Part shown: in pieces, positions 33,526-45,208 of the stretch
How the letters are laid out: every line of letters starts with the position of its first letter
Position numbering within the stretch: the stretch's first letter is position 1
Assembly (NCBI GenBank): GCA_002245135.1
Contig: NGBS01000038.1
Coordinates: forward strand, 1-61,851
Reading direction: 5' to 3'
From: Proteromonas lacertae
Lineage: Eukaryota; Sar; Bigyra; Opalinata; Proteromonadidae
Length of the DNA: 61,851 bases
Made by a program: the position numbers and the translations under genes
The notes under the pieces: generated by a model
Told to the model about the DNA's origin: nothing
Databases searched by the model: none
The model's input: only the letters and a program-made list of their open reading frames with translations

Positions 33526-34998
33526 TTAAACTAACCCTTGTGATACTAAACCAGCAGGACCTCTGCTAGCCTCACTACCAATCTCCTGAGTATCTAAATC
33601 ATCAGTTGGCACACCATATTCATGCAATTTTTCTGTATAAGTTCTAACAATATCATTATGTGACTTAATCACTCTTATAACTGCATATTGTAGATCTTGG
33701 ATAATACTATCTCTTGAATATAATACTTCATCTAATTGTGTTGTTAATGCGTTGATTACTGCTGGATCTAAGTTAGCAGCTGCTAATGTATCTCTAAATT
33801 GAACTTCCTTTACATCATAATCATGTTGTAATTTTTCGATTCTTTTTTCTAACACCAAATTCTTTAAATCTGTCTTTCTTTCTACTGCTGCGACAGTATT
33901 TTCAAATCTATCATATAATTCATCTTTTTCTTTCTCTGTTTCATTATATAACTCAATTAGCTCGGCTTGAGCTTTTTCTAATGCAATTAAACGTTCTTCT
34001 GTTGCTTTTAACCTAGCCGTTACATTATGTAAAACTAATTTATCACCATTATAATTCTTTAAAGCTGCTTGTAGTTGTGTTACTTCTTTTAATGTTAATT
34101 TTAATGGTCCTGATAGTCTCTTATTCTCTTGAGCTATCTCATACATTAATTTTTGATTTGCTTCAGCCTTAGCTTCCAACTGTACGATAGCATCTTTCAA
34201 TGAGTTGATTAGATTTAAATTATCTTTGGTTATATCATTATAATAAGCTTTAATTTGATTAAATGCTTTTTCATGATTTTTCATAAGTTGATTAATATGT
34301 AAATTTTTTCGTTCTTCTATTTCATGAATCTCTACTTTTCTCTTCAATTCTAATTCATTACGAAGTGCTTCTAATTTATCAGAATACATTTTTTGCAACC
34401 CATTCAATGTATCGAAAAATTGGTCGTTTAATTTGGTTATATTCTTTAAATTATTTTCTTTTAAGTCTTTTACTTCTTGTTCATTTTGACATTGTCTTTC
34501 TATTAATTCTAATTTCAATCCAGCTTTCTGTCTTCTTAAATTATCTAATCTTTGTAAATGAGCTTCGTTCTCTTCATCTACATTGGTTGTTTTCTCTTTT
34601 ACTACTGTATTTTCATTATGTGTGTTTTCAAATTCCAAATGTTTCACCTTCTGTAAATAAACTCTGATTTCTACTTTGTGATTTCTTTCGCTTTCTTCCA
34701 TATCTCTGTCTAATTGTAAAGATTCCATTTTCAAATTGTTTAATTCTTCAGTTGTTATATTATAAAAGTTCTTTATAGTATCCTGTTAAAATGAAATAAA
34801 TTATAAAAATACTCTTTCAAGTTGTACATAATTTCTATCCTGTTGTGCTTTTAATAATTTCTGCTCTGAATCCTTGATAATAGCTTCTAATTCTTCTGAA
34901 GTCTTACTTTGAAATTTCTCATCAATTGGTGGAGGCTATAGAATTAAAATGAATCAATCTTATACTTCTTCCTTCTTTGGCTTCTTCTTTTTTGGCAT
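33526..34998 (-). CDS. GAS8: Dynein regulatory complex subunit 4 (GAS8/DRC4/trypanin)
   Basis: Three exons from ATG at 34998 with 30-base introns 34783-34812 and 34936-34965; 470 residues against about 480 in animals. The N-terminus is the Lys-rich MPKKKKPKKE typical of the family. The protein is coiled coil throughout and keeps family blocks: MKNHEKAFNQIKAYYNDIT, NLVLEKRIEKLQ, the hallmark KEVQFRDTLAAANLDP and DLQYAVIRVIKSHNDIVRTY followed by a short tail. DRC4 is part of the nexin-dynein regulatory complex that links outer doublets in motile axonemes. Its presence says this organism builds a motile flagellum. It is arranged head to head with RPS18. Confidence 0.95.
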
Positions 34999-35144
34999 TT
35001 AAAAAATCAAAAACGTCTTTTGATTCGGATAATGGTTTTCTGAAACACAGTTCGAAGATCAAACATTTTGATGTAAAGTTAGTAAAAAACTTGATAATCA
35101 AACCGACATTGAATAACTATACGAATTAGCATTTTGGAATAACA
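34999..35144. promoter_or_regulatory. Divergent promoter (DRC4 / RPS18)
   Basis: 146 bases between the start codons of a flagellar gene and a ribosomal protein gene. Sequence is AT-rich with no clear TATA box. Confidence 0.4.
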
Positions 35145-35707
35145 ATGGTATATATATAGCTTATAGATTATTTATAAATTATATAAATTCATTATATTTA
35201 TCTGTATAGGCATTCGTACCAGATAAGGAATTTCAACACATTCTTCGTGTACTTAATACCAACATTGATGGTAAGAGAAAAATTATGTATGCCCTTACAT
35301 CCATCAGAGGTATTGGACGTAGATTTGCTGCAGCTGTCTGCAAAAAGGCTGATGTTGATGCTACAAGAAGGTATTTAAATATTAAAATAATAATAATATG
35401 AAATAGAGCTGGTGATTTAAGCAATGATGAAATTGAAAAATTAGTAGATGTAATTAGCAAGCCTTTAGACTACAAGATCCCACAATGGTTCCTCAACAGA
35501 CAAAAGGATCATACCACTGGTGTTTATACTCAATTATCTTCTAACCAATTATCTAACTCTCTTCGTGAAGATATTGAAAGATTAAAGAAGATTAGAGCCC
35601 ACAGAGGTTTAAGACATCATTGGGGTATTCGTGTTCGTGGTCAACACACTAAATCTAATGGTAGAAGAGGTAAGACTATGGGTGTATCAAAGAAGAAGGG
35701 AGGATAA
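35145..35707 (+). CDS. RPS18: 40S ribosomal protein S18 (uS13)
   Basis: Three exons; the first contains only the ATG, then a 62-base intron (35148-35209), and a second intron 35371-35406; 154 residues, as expected. Conserved blocks include [53 protein letters not shown] and [20 protein letters not shown]. uS13 sits in the head of the small subunit and contacts P-site tRNA. Intron after the initiator ATG is common for ribosomal protein genes. Confidence 0.98.
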
Positions 35708-35839
35708 GACTTTAATTAATACTAAAAGTGAATTGTTATTCCAATATATATTTTGGCATATTTAGAGGGATTTTATGAATAAATAAATAAATCGTATATT
35801 TGTACAAACAATAAAAAAAAGCATAAGAAAATTGAATAA

Positions 35840-37169
35840 TTAAGAAATTAGCAAAGAAGTGTTTAGAAAATCTTCAACTAATGGATTATAACCTGTTATA
35901 GTCTTTGACAAAGTTAATGGTGCATAATTACACATAAAATCTGCTGTTTTCGTTACTTGACAATCTTTCTTTGTTATACTCTCGTAAGCTAATTTTAACA
36001 AAGAGAAATCAGTAGGAAAGAATATTTCTAGCAAATCAGGTGGTAATAAGTAAGATCCATAATCTTTATCATCTTTTGTTACAATTGGAGCATTAATTGC
36101 AGCTAATGAGTTATCCCAGGAAGGATCAGTGGTTATATTTGGATATGGTAGAGAGTCATAATCTATATAAATATATATATAATAACGATGTACTAGTAAA
36201 AATAACTGAATGATTTGGTATATTGTCATTGATATATTTAATCATTTCAATTGCACCAGTTGGTAGAAATATAGCATCATTATATTCATTAATTCTGATA
36301 TTTCTAAACCTTCTCAATGACTTCTCAAACATATTTGCTATTCTTTTAGACATTGTCAATTTTGGTTGTTCTATTATTCTATTATTATAATACTCCAATG
36401 TTTGTTCAACTATTTTTGATGTTATTTTACTATTGATTTCTACCATTTCATTATTACTTTTTTGTTGAATAAATACTTCTTCCCACTCCTTTGTATTTTC
36501 ATTGTATTTCACTTTGTCATGTGGTAATACATCTAATACTTCTATTCCCATCACTATTGTATTCTTTGACTTGATTTCTTCAGGTATTTTCCAATCCATT
36601 ATACTTTTAGGTATTAATGTTACATTTTTGTGAAAGGGAGTAATAATTTGCTTTTGTCTGTCTAAAAATGATTTATTTGGATTTGCTATATAATAGTGAG
36701 TGTTTTGGTATAATTCTGTGTGATTTTCTTGTAAATAATCCAATATCACTTTTGCATTAGTTCCATTTCTTCCATTAATTTCTATTAATTTTAACTCTTT
36801 CTGTTCTTCAGGATTATATTTTGTTAATATATAATTCAAAATTGCTGACGAGTAGTGTGGACTAAATAGATCGACTGGTCTTAACCATTCTTCTGGACAT
36901 GACTACATTATAATTATTTAATATAAATATATACCTCATATAACTTCTTTAGTTGAAATTGATATTCTGGATAGCCTAACAGAGAAACAAAATCAAGCAA
37001 AGGCATATTCGGAATTTCTAAGCTTAATTTTGTATGATTATTCTTGTGATTGAAGTAATTAGAAAGAAATTCTTTCACACTACACTGTTTACTTACTATA
37101 AAATATTTAAATAATAAAATTACATTGTGAAAACTGTCTGAATGGTATCCTACATAGAGATTGAAGCAT
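35840..37169 (-). CDS. MidA/NDUFAF7-like mitochondrial methyltransferase
   Basis: Four exons; introns of 28, 32 and 31 bases; 412 residues. The N-terminus MLQSLCRIPFRQFSQ is basic and amphipathic, like a mitochondrial presequence. RPVDLFSPHYSSAILNYI matches the family's entry block, LKLIEINGRNGTNAKVILDYL is the SAM-binding motif I (with NGRNGTN in place of GxGxGxL), and NTIVMGIEVLDVLPHDKV matches the following strand-turn that carries the acidic residue. The C-terminus has LLPPDLLEIFFPTDFSLLKL, seen in a eukaryotic branch of this family. NDUFAF7 methylates complex I subunit NDUFS2; this branch may have another substrate. Starts 56 bases from the BTB gene. Confidence 0.7.
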
Positions 37170-37225
37170 TTTTTGTCTCAAACTAGTTTGAATTTGTGTT
37201 TTTATTTTTTCGATTTATCTTCTTT
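37170..37225. promoter_or_regulatory. 56-base divergent promoter with perfect palindrome
   Basis: The interval between the MidA-like and BTB start codons contains the perfect 14-base palindrome TCAAACTAGTTTGA at 37178-37191. Very similar palindromes lie before other genes in the window. Confidence 0.45.
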
Positions 37226-38237
37226 ATGAATATTGGAAACGTAGTATCATTGTCACTACCAAAGAAAGGGTATAAATGTTGTTGTTTATTGGTAATAGGT
37301 TTCTCGGTATTGAAGGAATTGAGAATTACTATGATGTGACATTTTCAGTAAATAAGACAACAATAAAAGCAGTAAGATTCTTACTAGAATTCAATTCACA
37401 ATATTTTAAAGATTTGTTTAGTAGTCTACCACATTTTCGATCACCCTTAACTCCAATCGAAATAGAAGATAGTACACCTGAAGCATTTCAGTCAATTATA
37501 TTATATTTATCCTACGGAGAAGTATATATCAAAATTAATTATTTTTACATATATAGGTTCAATTACGCAATTCATCCATTTTAGACATATTATTATGTAC
37601 AGAGAAATATAATTTATCCGAATTTCAAGACCAATGCATAAGTTATATTTCAAGAAACTGTGATTTTGATATATGGTTTAAATATTGGAAACTTACTCTT
37701 AAATACAACAATTCAAATATTCTATTTCATATAGGAATAATTATAGATACTTGGGCAAGTAATAATATATCAAAGATATTTGCAGATGGTAAAATATCTA
37801 CATTAGAAGTAATTCACATTCAAAGAGTACTCTTAACTGAAAATATAAAGATTTCAAGTGAAAATAAATTATTAGAGTATTTAATACAATGGGCATGTTT
37901 TCAAATTAAAATATATAATGAGAGTATAGATAATGTGAAAGATTTATTTTTGTCTTTTATTAATCATATACAGTGGAGTAATATTACTCAGATTAATTTA
38001 AAGAATATTCAATTTTCAGAGAATCTACTTAACCCACAAGATTTAGTGAATTTTAAAGATAATCATTTAAATAGTTTTGTTCGTCATAATAGGAGGTATG
38101 ATATTGAAAGTTTAGTAAATAATCAGTTTGAAGAAATACAAATATCAAATAAAAGACCAAGAGATGATGATAATTTTATATATGAAGATTCCGATGAGGA
38201 ATATTGTTATATGATAAAAAAGCAGAAGATAATGTAA
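37226..38237 (+). CDS. BTB/POZ-BACK domain protein
   Basis: Three exons with introns of 29 and 35 bases; 315 residues. ENYYDVTFSVNKTTIKAVRFLL...NSQYFKDLFSS is the first half of a BTB/POZ domain, followed by PIEIEDSTPEAFQSIILYLSYGEV and the C-terminal helices (DILLCTEKYNLSEFQDQCISYI). Residues about 150-240 are helical like a BACK domain (EVIHIQRVLLT...LLEYLIQWACFQ). Such proteins are usually substrate adaptors for cullin-3 ubiquitin ligases. The C-terminus is basic/acidic with a possible nuclear signal (KRPRDDD, KKQK). No Kelch or other substrate domain is present. Confidence 0.75.
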
Positions 38238-38347
38238 TAAATGTGTAATTTAATAGTTTATTATTTGTTTTATGAGGTTGTATTTGATATAAAAATACAA
38301 TACACTAGAGAGTGTATTACAGTGTATTCAAAATCTAAAACAGCAAA

Positions 38348-40549
38348 ATGAATATCTCAAGTCCTATGAATTTCAGTACATCAACCCCTAGGCATAACAA
38401 TACATCTACACCAACTGATAGTCCCTTTGTTTTTAGCTCAAAGAAAACTATAATCACAACTCCTTCATCTCCGAAGGTTGATAAGGAACAAGCCAAACAG
38501 CAATATGAGAAAATTATATTAGGTTGTAAAACCACATTTTTCAAACATAAAAAGCTGGATCCAAGAAAGTCACTCTTTCTACTAGAGAAGGAGAAGAGAT
38601 CACAGTTTTATCTAGACTTAGTATGTTTATACATATTTATTTATATTATAAATATACTCTATAGGTATGGTATTTGATTTTTCTAATTGTACTATTCATA
38701 TTTATTGCTGAATTACCTGTGCACCAACTTAATGAACAGAATTTAATGAGTTATGACACATTTGTTCAACAAAATATACAAGATCTGATACATGAAAAGT
38801 TTTTCAATGAAATTACCTTAAAATTCGAATATGACAAATGGATAAATACTTCACTATATGCAGGTGTATTTGACTGGGATTATACAAACATAAAATTTAT
38901 TGGTCCAATTAGATTTCGACAAATGCGATCGAAAGAAATAGATTGTGAAAAAAATACAATATCCAAAGATACTATGTGTTTAGCTCATATATCTGGTGAA
39001 GATGATCAAGATAAAGAACCATTTGGAAAAGGAAATAAATACAAATGGTACAATGACAATAACAAATTATATTCAACAATTTATGCATCTTCCAATCGTT
39101 TTTCTTTAATTCAATACTTAGGCAGAGGCGGTTACAGAATTGATGTACCAACAGATGATCCAGAAAAGGGAGAAAAAATGTTTACTGAAATAATTGACGA
39201 ATTTTTTACAGATCGAACAGCAATAATGGAAGTGTCTTTTTTACAATATTCTCCATCATCTCAACTATGGACTAACACAAGGCTGTTATTAGAAATATCC
39301 AATACATATAATTATCAATCATCATATAAGATAAGAACAGGTAAATTCATGTTGATGAGAAGTTTTGGAGATTTATTTACTCAATATATTGAAATTCCAC
39401 TGTTAATTATATTGTTGATTTGTTTGATAGTGAGAGAAGTATATAATAGTTATTATTTTATATTTTATTATTATTATTATTGTTATAGTCAAGAGAATTG
39501 ATTTCTAGTCCATTAGATTATTTCAAATCAGCTTGGAATTGGCTTGAAGTTACTCAAATCTTATTGATATTTACATTATTGATATTTTGGTCATTGTATA
39601 TTTATATATTTATATTTAAAAATAGATATGTAAGTCAATGTCACAAATTAGTTAAATCAATTAATGAAGATATCACTCAATTCCATCAAACTGATGATTT
39701 AATTTACTATTGGACAACTTTATACAATATTGCGTCATTCAGTGCATTGTTTTCTCCTATTAAAGTGTTTAAATATTTACGTCTTAGCTCAAGATTGAAT
39801 TTAATTTGGCATGCGATTAGTCTAGCTGCTGTTGATTTGGTTGCTTTTATTGTTATTTTTATGATTATTTTCTTTGGATTTATGTTCACAGGCAATATAG
39901 CATTTGGACCTAAATCTAAGAATTTTCAATCAATGTATAAATATTATATTATATTATAATTTCAATAGATTTACTTCATTTTTAGCTTGTTTCAATATGA
40001 TGATGGGTGATAGTGATCGTTTAGAATTAGTCAAAGCAAATCCAATGTTGGGAACAGTTTTTTATTTTATTTATTTATTATTTGTGTCTATTATATTAGT
40101 GAATGTGTTTATTGCTATTTTGAACGAATTCTTTACTGAGTCACAAGTATATTTTATTATATATATTTAATAGGAGGAAAATGAAAGAAGACAAAAATTA
40201 AGAAAGAAATTATTACATAATAACAATGGTAATGGAAATGGAAATGATGAAAATGGAAACAACGGAAACAACAAAAAAGAAAATAATAAAAATGAAGAAA
40301 AAGAAGATGAAAATAAAAACACTGAAGAAGAACTATCATTTATGGTAGAGTATGATGTGTTTGAAAGATTAAGTGAATATATAAACGGTTTTTGTGTGAT
40401 TGTTACACCACCATTAGATACATTAAGAGGCAAAGCAACTATTGCATTGAAAGACAGTAATATAGTGGAAATAGTGGATGAAAAATGGTTGAAAGCAGAG
40501 AGAAAGAGATTACATCGAATATATAAGAAATATGTTTATTTCTATATGT

Positions 40550-40588
<39 letters not shown>

Positions 40589-42170
40589 TTTATTATAATT
40601 AGTGCAATTCATTTGTCAAAAGCTTTAGCTTCTCAAATTACAATCGAATATGCAAATGCACAAGCTAAGAATAGAAAAGATATTAAATTCAACAAGAAAA
40701 AGTTGGGAATTCCAAAGAAACTAGTCACAGTTCAAAGTACATCATATAATGCATGTCAATTATTATCATATGTAAAAGATGGTTCTCAAGTGTATAATAT
40801 ATATATATATATTTATTATTATTTATAAATATATATATATATAGTCGAATTGATGATAATTCATTATCAAAGAAGCCAGTAGAATTATCATGTATAGGTA
40901 AATTTGATTTTCATGGTTATAATGAAGGTATTGGAAGTGGTGATCATGTCAAACAGTATTTAGTTACTCAAGGAAGTGTGTTAGTAGGTGGTGAAAAATT
41001 AGTATTTAAATGGAGTGTAATATGGAGATATTTCTGGTGGGATTTCTATCATTCTCTTTGGGGAATAGTCAAAGCGATTTGTAAGTGGAGGCCATTTCAA
41101 CATAAAGGAGGGATTCTGAATGATTATGAAATACAAAAAATATTTGAAGGAGTGATGAAGAATAGATCGAATAATGAAGAAGATGATGAATTGAATAATT
41201 TGAAGAATAAAGATAGTAATAATGGTAATGGTGAAAAAGATAAAAAAGAAGAAAATAAGATGATTGTTTTAAGATATGATGAATTGTTGAAAATTGTAAG
41301 GTATTTACTACTTAAGAAAATTGGTGTAAAGAATAAAAAAGGAGAAAAAATTGATGATTTAGCACATCAAGAGACAATCTCATTATTATCACGTTTTCAA
41401 GAAGCTTTAACTGAAGGTTCCAACTATTGGTATGATGAAGAAAATCTTCCAAGTCCAGTTGATACTAGTAAAGTAAGATTGCCATTGACTTTAAATAAAT
41501 TAATTGATTTCTTGGCTGAAAATAATCATATGGCTTGGGCTCGATCGAAGATTGATGATGGATGGAGATATGGACCTACGAAAGATACAAAGAGGAAAAG
41601 ACATCCTGATTTAGTACCATATGAACAATTAACTGATGCAGGAAGGAAATTCAATAAGTATATATATATATTGCTATTTTTTTTCACCTTTTATTTTTTC
41701 ATATATTTTTCTTTATTTTATAATGTTTTAGAGATGCTGTTATTGATACATTAAAAGTAATTCTAGCTCTCGGTTGGAGAATGGATAATGTTTATTTACT
41801 ATCAGAAGGTATTCCATGGAAGTTCTTTAACCCACCTAAGACTGTAGGAGGTACATTTGAACCAAAACCCTTCAATAGTAGTCGATCTATTTTGTCACCA
41901 ACTTTAAATGAATTAGTTGAAATGTTAGCTGAAAATACACATGAAATGTGGGCTAAAACAAGAATGGAGGAAGGATATAAATATGGTAGAAAAGATGATG
42001 AGAATAAGAAAGTTTTGACTTCGTTAGTTCCTTATTTCTTCTTATTGGATGATGATAAAGAGAAGAATCGTGTATCTGCTAGGGAACTTGTTAAAGTTAT
42101 TACTTCTATGGGTATAGTTTTCATAGAACCGAAAATCAAATTGTTTGGTAAAATAAATATTTTTATATAG
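38348..42170 (+). CDS. Polycystin-2 (TRPP) channel fused to two RyR repeats
   Basis: Eight exons; introns 38621-38664, 39439-39488, 39935-39968, 40147-40173, 40551-40602, 40792-40844 and 41658-41731. The spliced frame is 1163 codons without a stop. S1 begins near residue 92 (VWYLIFLIVLFIFIAELP). The large S1-S2 loop is the polycystin domain, with FFTDRTAIMEVSFLQYSPSS and LWTNTRLLLEIS matching the family. S2-S6 follow; the pore has FLACFNMMMGDSD and S6 is FVSIILVNVFIAILNEFF. The long cytosolic tail ends in two RyR domains (Pfam RYR pattern): about residue 955 (FLAENNHMAWARSKIDDGWR, HPDLVPYEQL, DTLKVILALGWRM) and about 1085 (MLAENTHEMWAKTRMEEGYK, LVPYFFL). RyR domains are best known from ryanodine receptors and some microbial and viral proteins. 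The expected product is a Ca2+-permeable ciliary or ER cation channel. Confidence 0.85.
40551..40585. repeat. (TA)n microsatellite in an intron
   Basis: About 16 TA units make up most of intron five of the polycystin-2-like gene. Confidence 0.8.
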
Positions 42171-42291
42171 ATCATTATAACATATAATATATAATCTTAT
42201 TATTATAATCTTCTTGTTTTGTGTTGTTTTTTATATTGACAGTAATTTTTGGTAATTTTGACACATTAATATTTTTTTGATTTGTAGGTGA

Positions 42292-43819
42292 ATGAGTGAA
42301 GATAAAAACATTATTGTAAAACATGTTCCAGAGACATTGAAGGATGAAGCTGTTCAGGAGTTCTTTATTCATTATGGAGCAATTGATGTGAAAAGGATGA
42401 ATAACATTGGCAAATTGGTATAATTTTAATCATAACTAATGTAATACAGAAAGGAATTGTATTTTTGGAATTTTCTAGCAAAGAAGAAGCAGAAAAGGCC
42501 ATTCAACAACTGAATGGTTTAAAATTAGTAGAAAAGCAATTAGTAGCCGAATTTGTGAAAAAGAAAGAAGAAAAGAAGAAAGATCAAAATGATAATAAGA
42601 AAGAAAATGAAGAGTATAATTTCATAATTTTATCATTATAGTCAAAAAGAACCATCAGAATCAATAGAAGTACAAGAAATATCACATAAAATACAACAAA
42701 AAATACAGCCATCTCCAATATCACCAAAATTAGGAATTAACTACCCTTTCCCTCCTCATTTAAGTTATAGATATCCAGCAATAGATCAAAATATAGTTTC
42801 TAATATAACCAATAGTATGTAACATTATATTTATAATATAATTTGAATAGCAATGATAGCTATTCCACAGTTTTATATTCAAGTTTTACATTTAATGAAT
42901 AAAATGAATTTACCACCTCCATTTGGTGTACTACGAACTAATTTACCTTATCCTGAGTGTAATATTATATACAGAAAAGCACCTAAAAGATTACATGACG
43001 AGTTATTAGCATCAGATGAATCAGAATTAGAATCAGAAGATGAAGGAAATGAGAATGTTTATAAAAGATATAAGACACATTCAAATAATGAAAATATTAC
43101 TTCACCACTAGTACAGCAACAACCAAAACAACAACAATCAATACCAACTACTGTTATTCCAACTACTACTGTAGTATATTTATATATATATATTTTAAAA
43201 ATTATTAATATTTTTAAAATAGGAAATACCTCAACCTTCTCCAATAAAGCAAACTAATTCATTGTTTTCCTTACCAAATACTTCACTAATTCAACCGACA
43301 AATAATTCGATGTTTTTAGTTGATGATAAAGATAGAAATATGTTAATGGAAAGCGATATATTAAATAATAGAATGAGTGAAGAAGAAATATTAAAAGATA
43401 AGAGATTTGAGAAATATAAAGCTGGAGATCCTTCTAATACAATATATATAAAGAATTTAGTCCCAAATAAAGTAACAGAAGAGAATTTGGAATATATTTA
43501 TGGTTTTGTATTTGACTCAGATGAAGAGACTAAACAACAAATTCAAATCAAATTAATGAAAAAGGGAAAGATGAGAGGTCAAGCTTTTATTACTTTTCCA
43601 AGTGTTAGACAAGCATCTCAAGCTATGTCAGTTACACACGGATATATGTTATTTGGACAACCAATGATTGTTTCGTTTGGAAAGATGAAAAATAAGGAAG
43701 TTAATGAAAATTCTGTTGATACTACAAATATAAATGTTGAAAAAACTGAAGAAGCGGAAGAAAACAAAGGAATTGGTAATATTAACAATATTGAGGAAGA
43801 AGAAGATGATGATGAGTAA
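42292..43819 (+). CDS. RNPC3: U11/U12-65K minor spliceosome protein (RNPC3)
   Basis: Five exons, introns of 32, 28, 36 and 49 bases, 460 residues. RRM1 at the N-terminus (IIVKHVPETLKDEAVQEFF; GIVFLEFSSKEEAEKAIQQL) and a C-terminal RRM2 with the family's N-terminal extension (YKAGDPSNTIYIKNL; GQAFITFPSVRQASQAM; GYMLFGQPMIVSFGK). Between them is the diagnostic segment AIPQFYIQVLHLMNKMNLPP, which I know from animal and plant RNPC3. RRM2 binds the U12 snRNA 3' stem-loop and bridges U11 and U12 through the 59K protein. Orthologues are kept only in lineages with U12-type introns. An acidic tail ends the protein. Confidence 0.92.
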
Positions 43820-44032
43820 ATTTGTTATATAAATTATTTATTTTGTTGTTTTTATTATTGGTATTATTTGTTGTTAAGCATAAAATGAGAAAATTCAAAT
43901 TCAAGTAAATATATATTCGTTAAAAATAACTAAACATATCAATATCTTTTGTATATTATATATTCTTTTCATAACTATACTCTTCTTCCATTTATTAATT
44001 AATAAAACTACTAATTAAGTATTAAAATATGT
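43820..44032. other. Intergenic AT-rich DNA
   Basis: No gene seen. T-rich 3' flank of RNPC3 running into the Polinton-type relic. Confidence 0.4.
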
Positions 44033-45208
44033 ATATATACAACAAAATATTGGAAAGAATTGATTAATGGTTAACCAAATTAAAATCGTATGAAGATTTA
44101 AAGAAATAGATAAATGCAAAAGATCAGAAGCTGTGGAAAGATCCAGAAAGTCGTGGATATATATTGGAAGTAGATATTGAACCACCAGATAGTACCAATG
44201 ATATTCGGTGGATTGAAAGCGAAGATGTATGCTTATGAGAAACAAAGCGTGGATGGATTTACACACTTAAAAGTATTTAATAGTAGGGCAATAGGTGTTA
44301 CTAAAGGTTTTAGAATAAACATTGTGATTATCCTCAGATAAATAAAAGTAATAAAATTTATTATTTTGATACAAACTACTACAACAATTCAATTATAAAA
44401 ATTCAAAAGCAGCCATATACCAGCAGTAATTATACAATACTAATTAACATCAATAAGCGGAATAAAGTTCAGTTTAATAACCATACATTATTGAGTTTAA
44501 TAGGCAAGAAAGTGATGGCGTGGTTAATTAACAACAGAGGAAGAATATTTAAATATATATTATGTTCATCAATAATGTTTAGTTTACATACATTCAACAA
44601 AAATTATAACGTTTAAGACAACACCTGAGATTATTACGTCACAAGAACCTGGTACAATAGGCTTAAAGCTAAATAACGCAATGGTGCGTGATTTAGGATC
44701 TATATTTAATACAGAAAGATCCGAATTAAAGTTTAGGTATATAAAAAAGATAGAAATGATTATCATGAAAAGTTCGATATCTGCTGGATCCTCAACAGAA
44801 GATGATAATAATATAAAGTTACCAGCAAGCCTTAAAAACCGGAAATGTATTATTAATCTAGTGAGATATAAAGAAGAGTGCAAAAACATGCGTTTCCTAT
44901 TTAGTTTTGCAGCTGGACTACATCATATGAAATCCAAAGATCATCGTAATAGAGCCATGAAATATAAACAATATCTTCACCAAATGGATGTAAGTTGCTT
45001 AAAGTTTCCAGTAGATCCTATCAATGATTGTGATAAAATAGATGAATTTGAACCATCAATATATTTACAATATATCAGAATGAGCCAATACCTCTATATG
45101 TTAAGCATAGATAAAAGAAAACACTGGCCTCATGTGAATCTATTGATCTATAAAGAACATTACAAGGTGATAAAAAAGTTAGAAGCCTTCTTATCACCTT
45201 CTGGTTAA
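44033..45208 (+). mobile_element. Old Polinton-type DNA polymerase relic (fossil)
   Basis: Near 44.2 kb the + strand encodes GGLKAKMYAYEK followed by NSRAIGVTKGF, clearly related to the PolB C-terminal piece at 1-471 (GIKPKMYAYEK, DSRAKGLNK). From 44681 to 45208 a 175-codon frame contains RFLFSFAAGLHHMKSKDHRN, then a GL-type FPV block and HVNLLIYKEHYKVIKKLEAF, a pattern I associate with the N-terminal region of Polinton/Maverick polymerases and related proteins. The C-terminal piece lies before the N-terminal one, so two copies or a rearrangement are involved. It is broken, with several breaks, and its composition has drifted to that of the host, so it looks older than the left-edge element. 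Confidence 0.55.
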
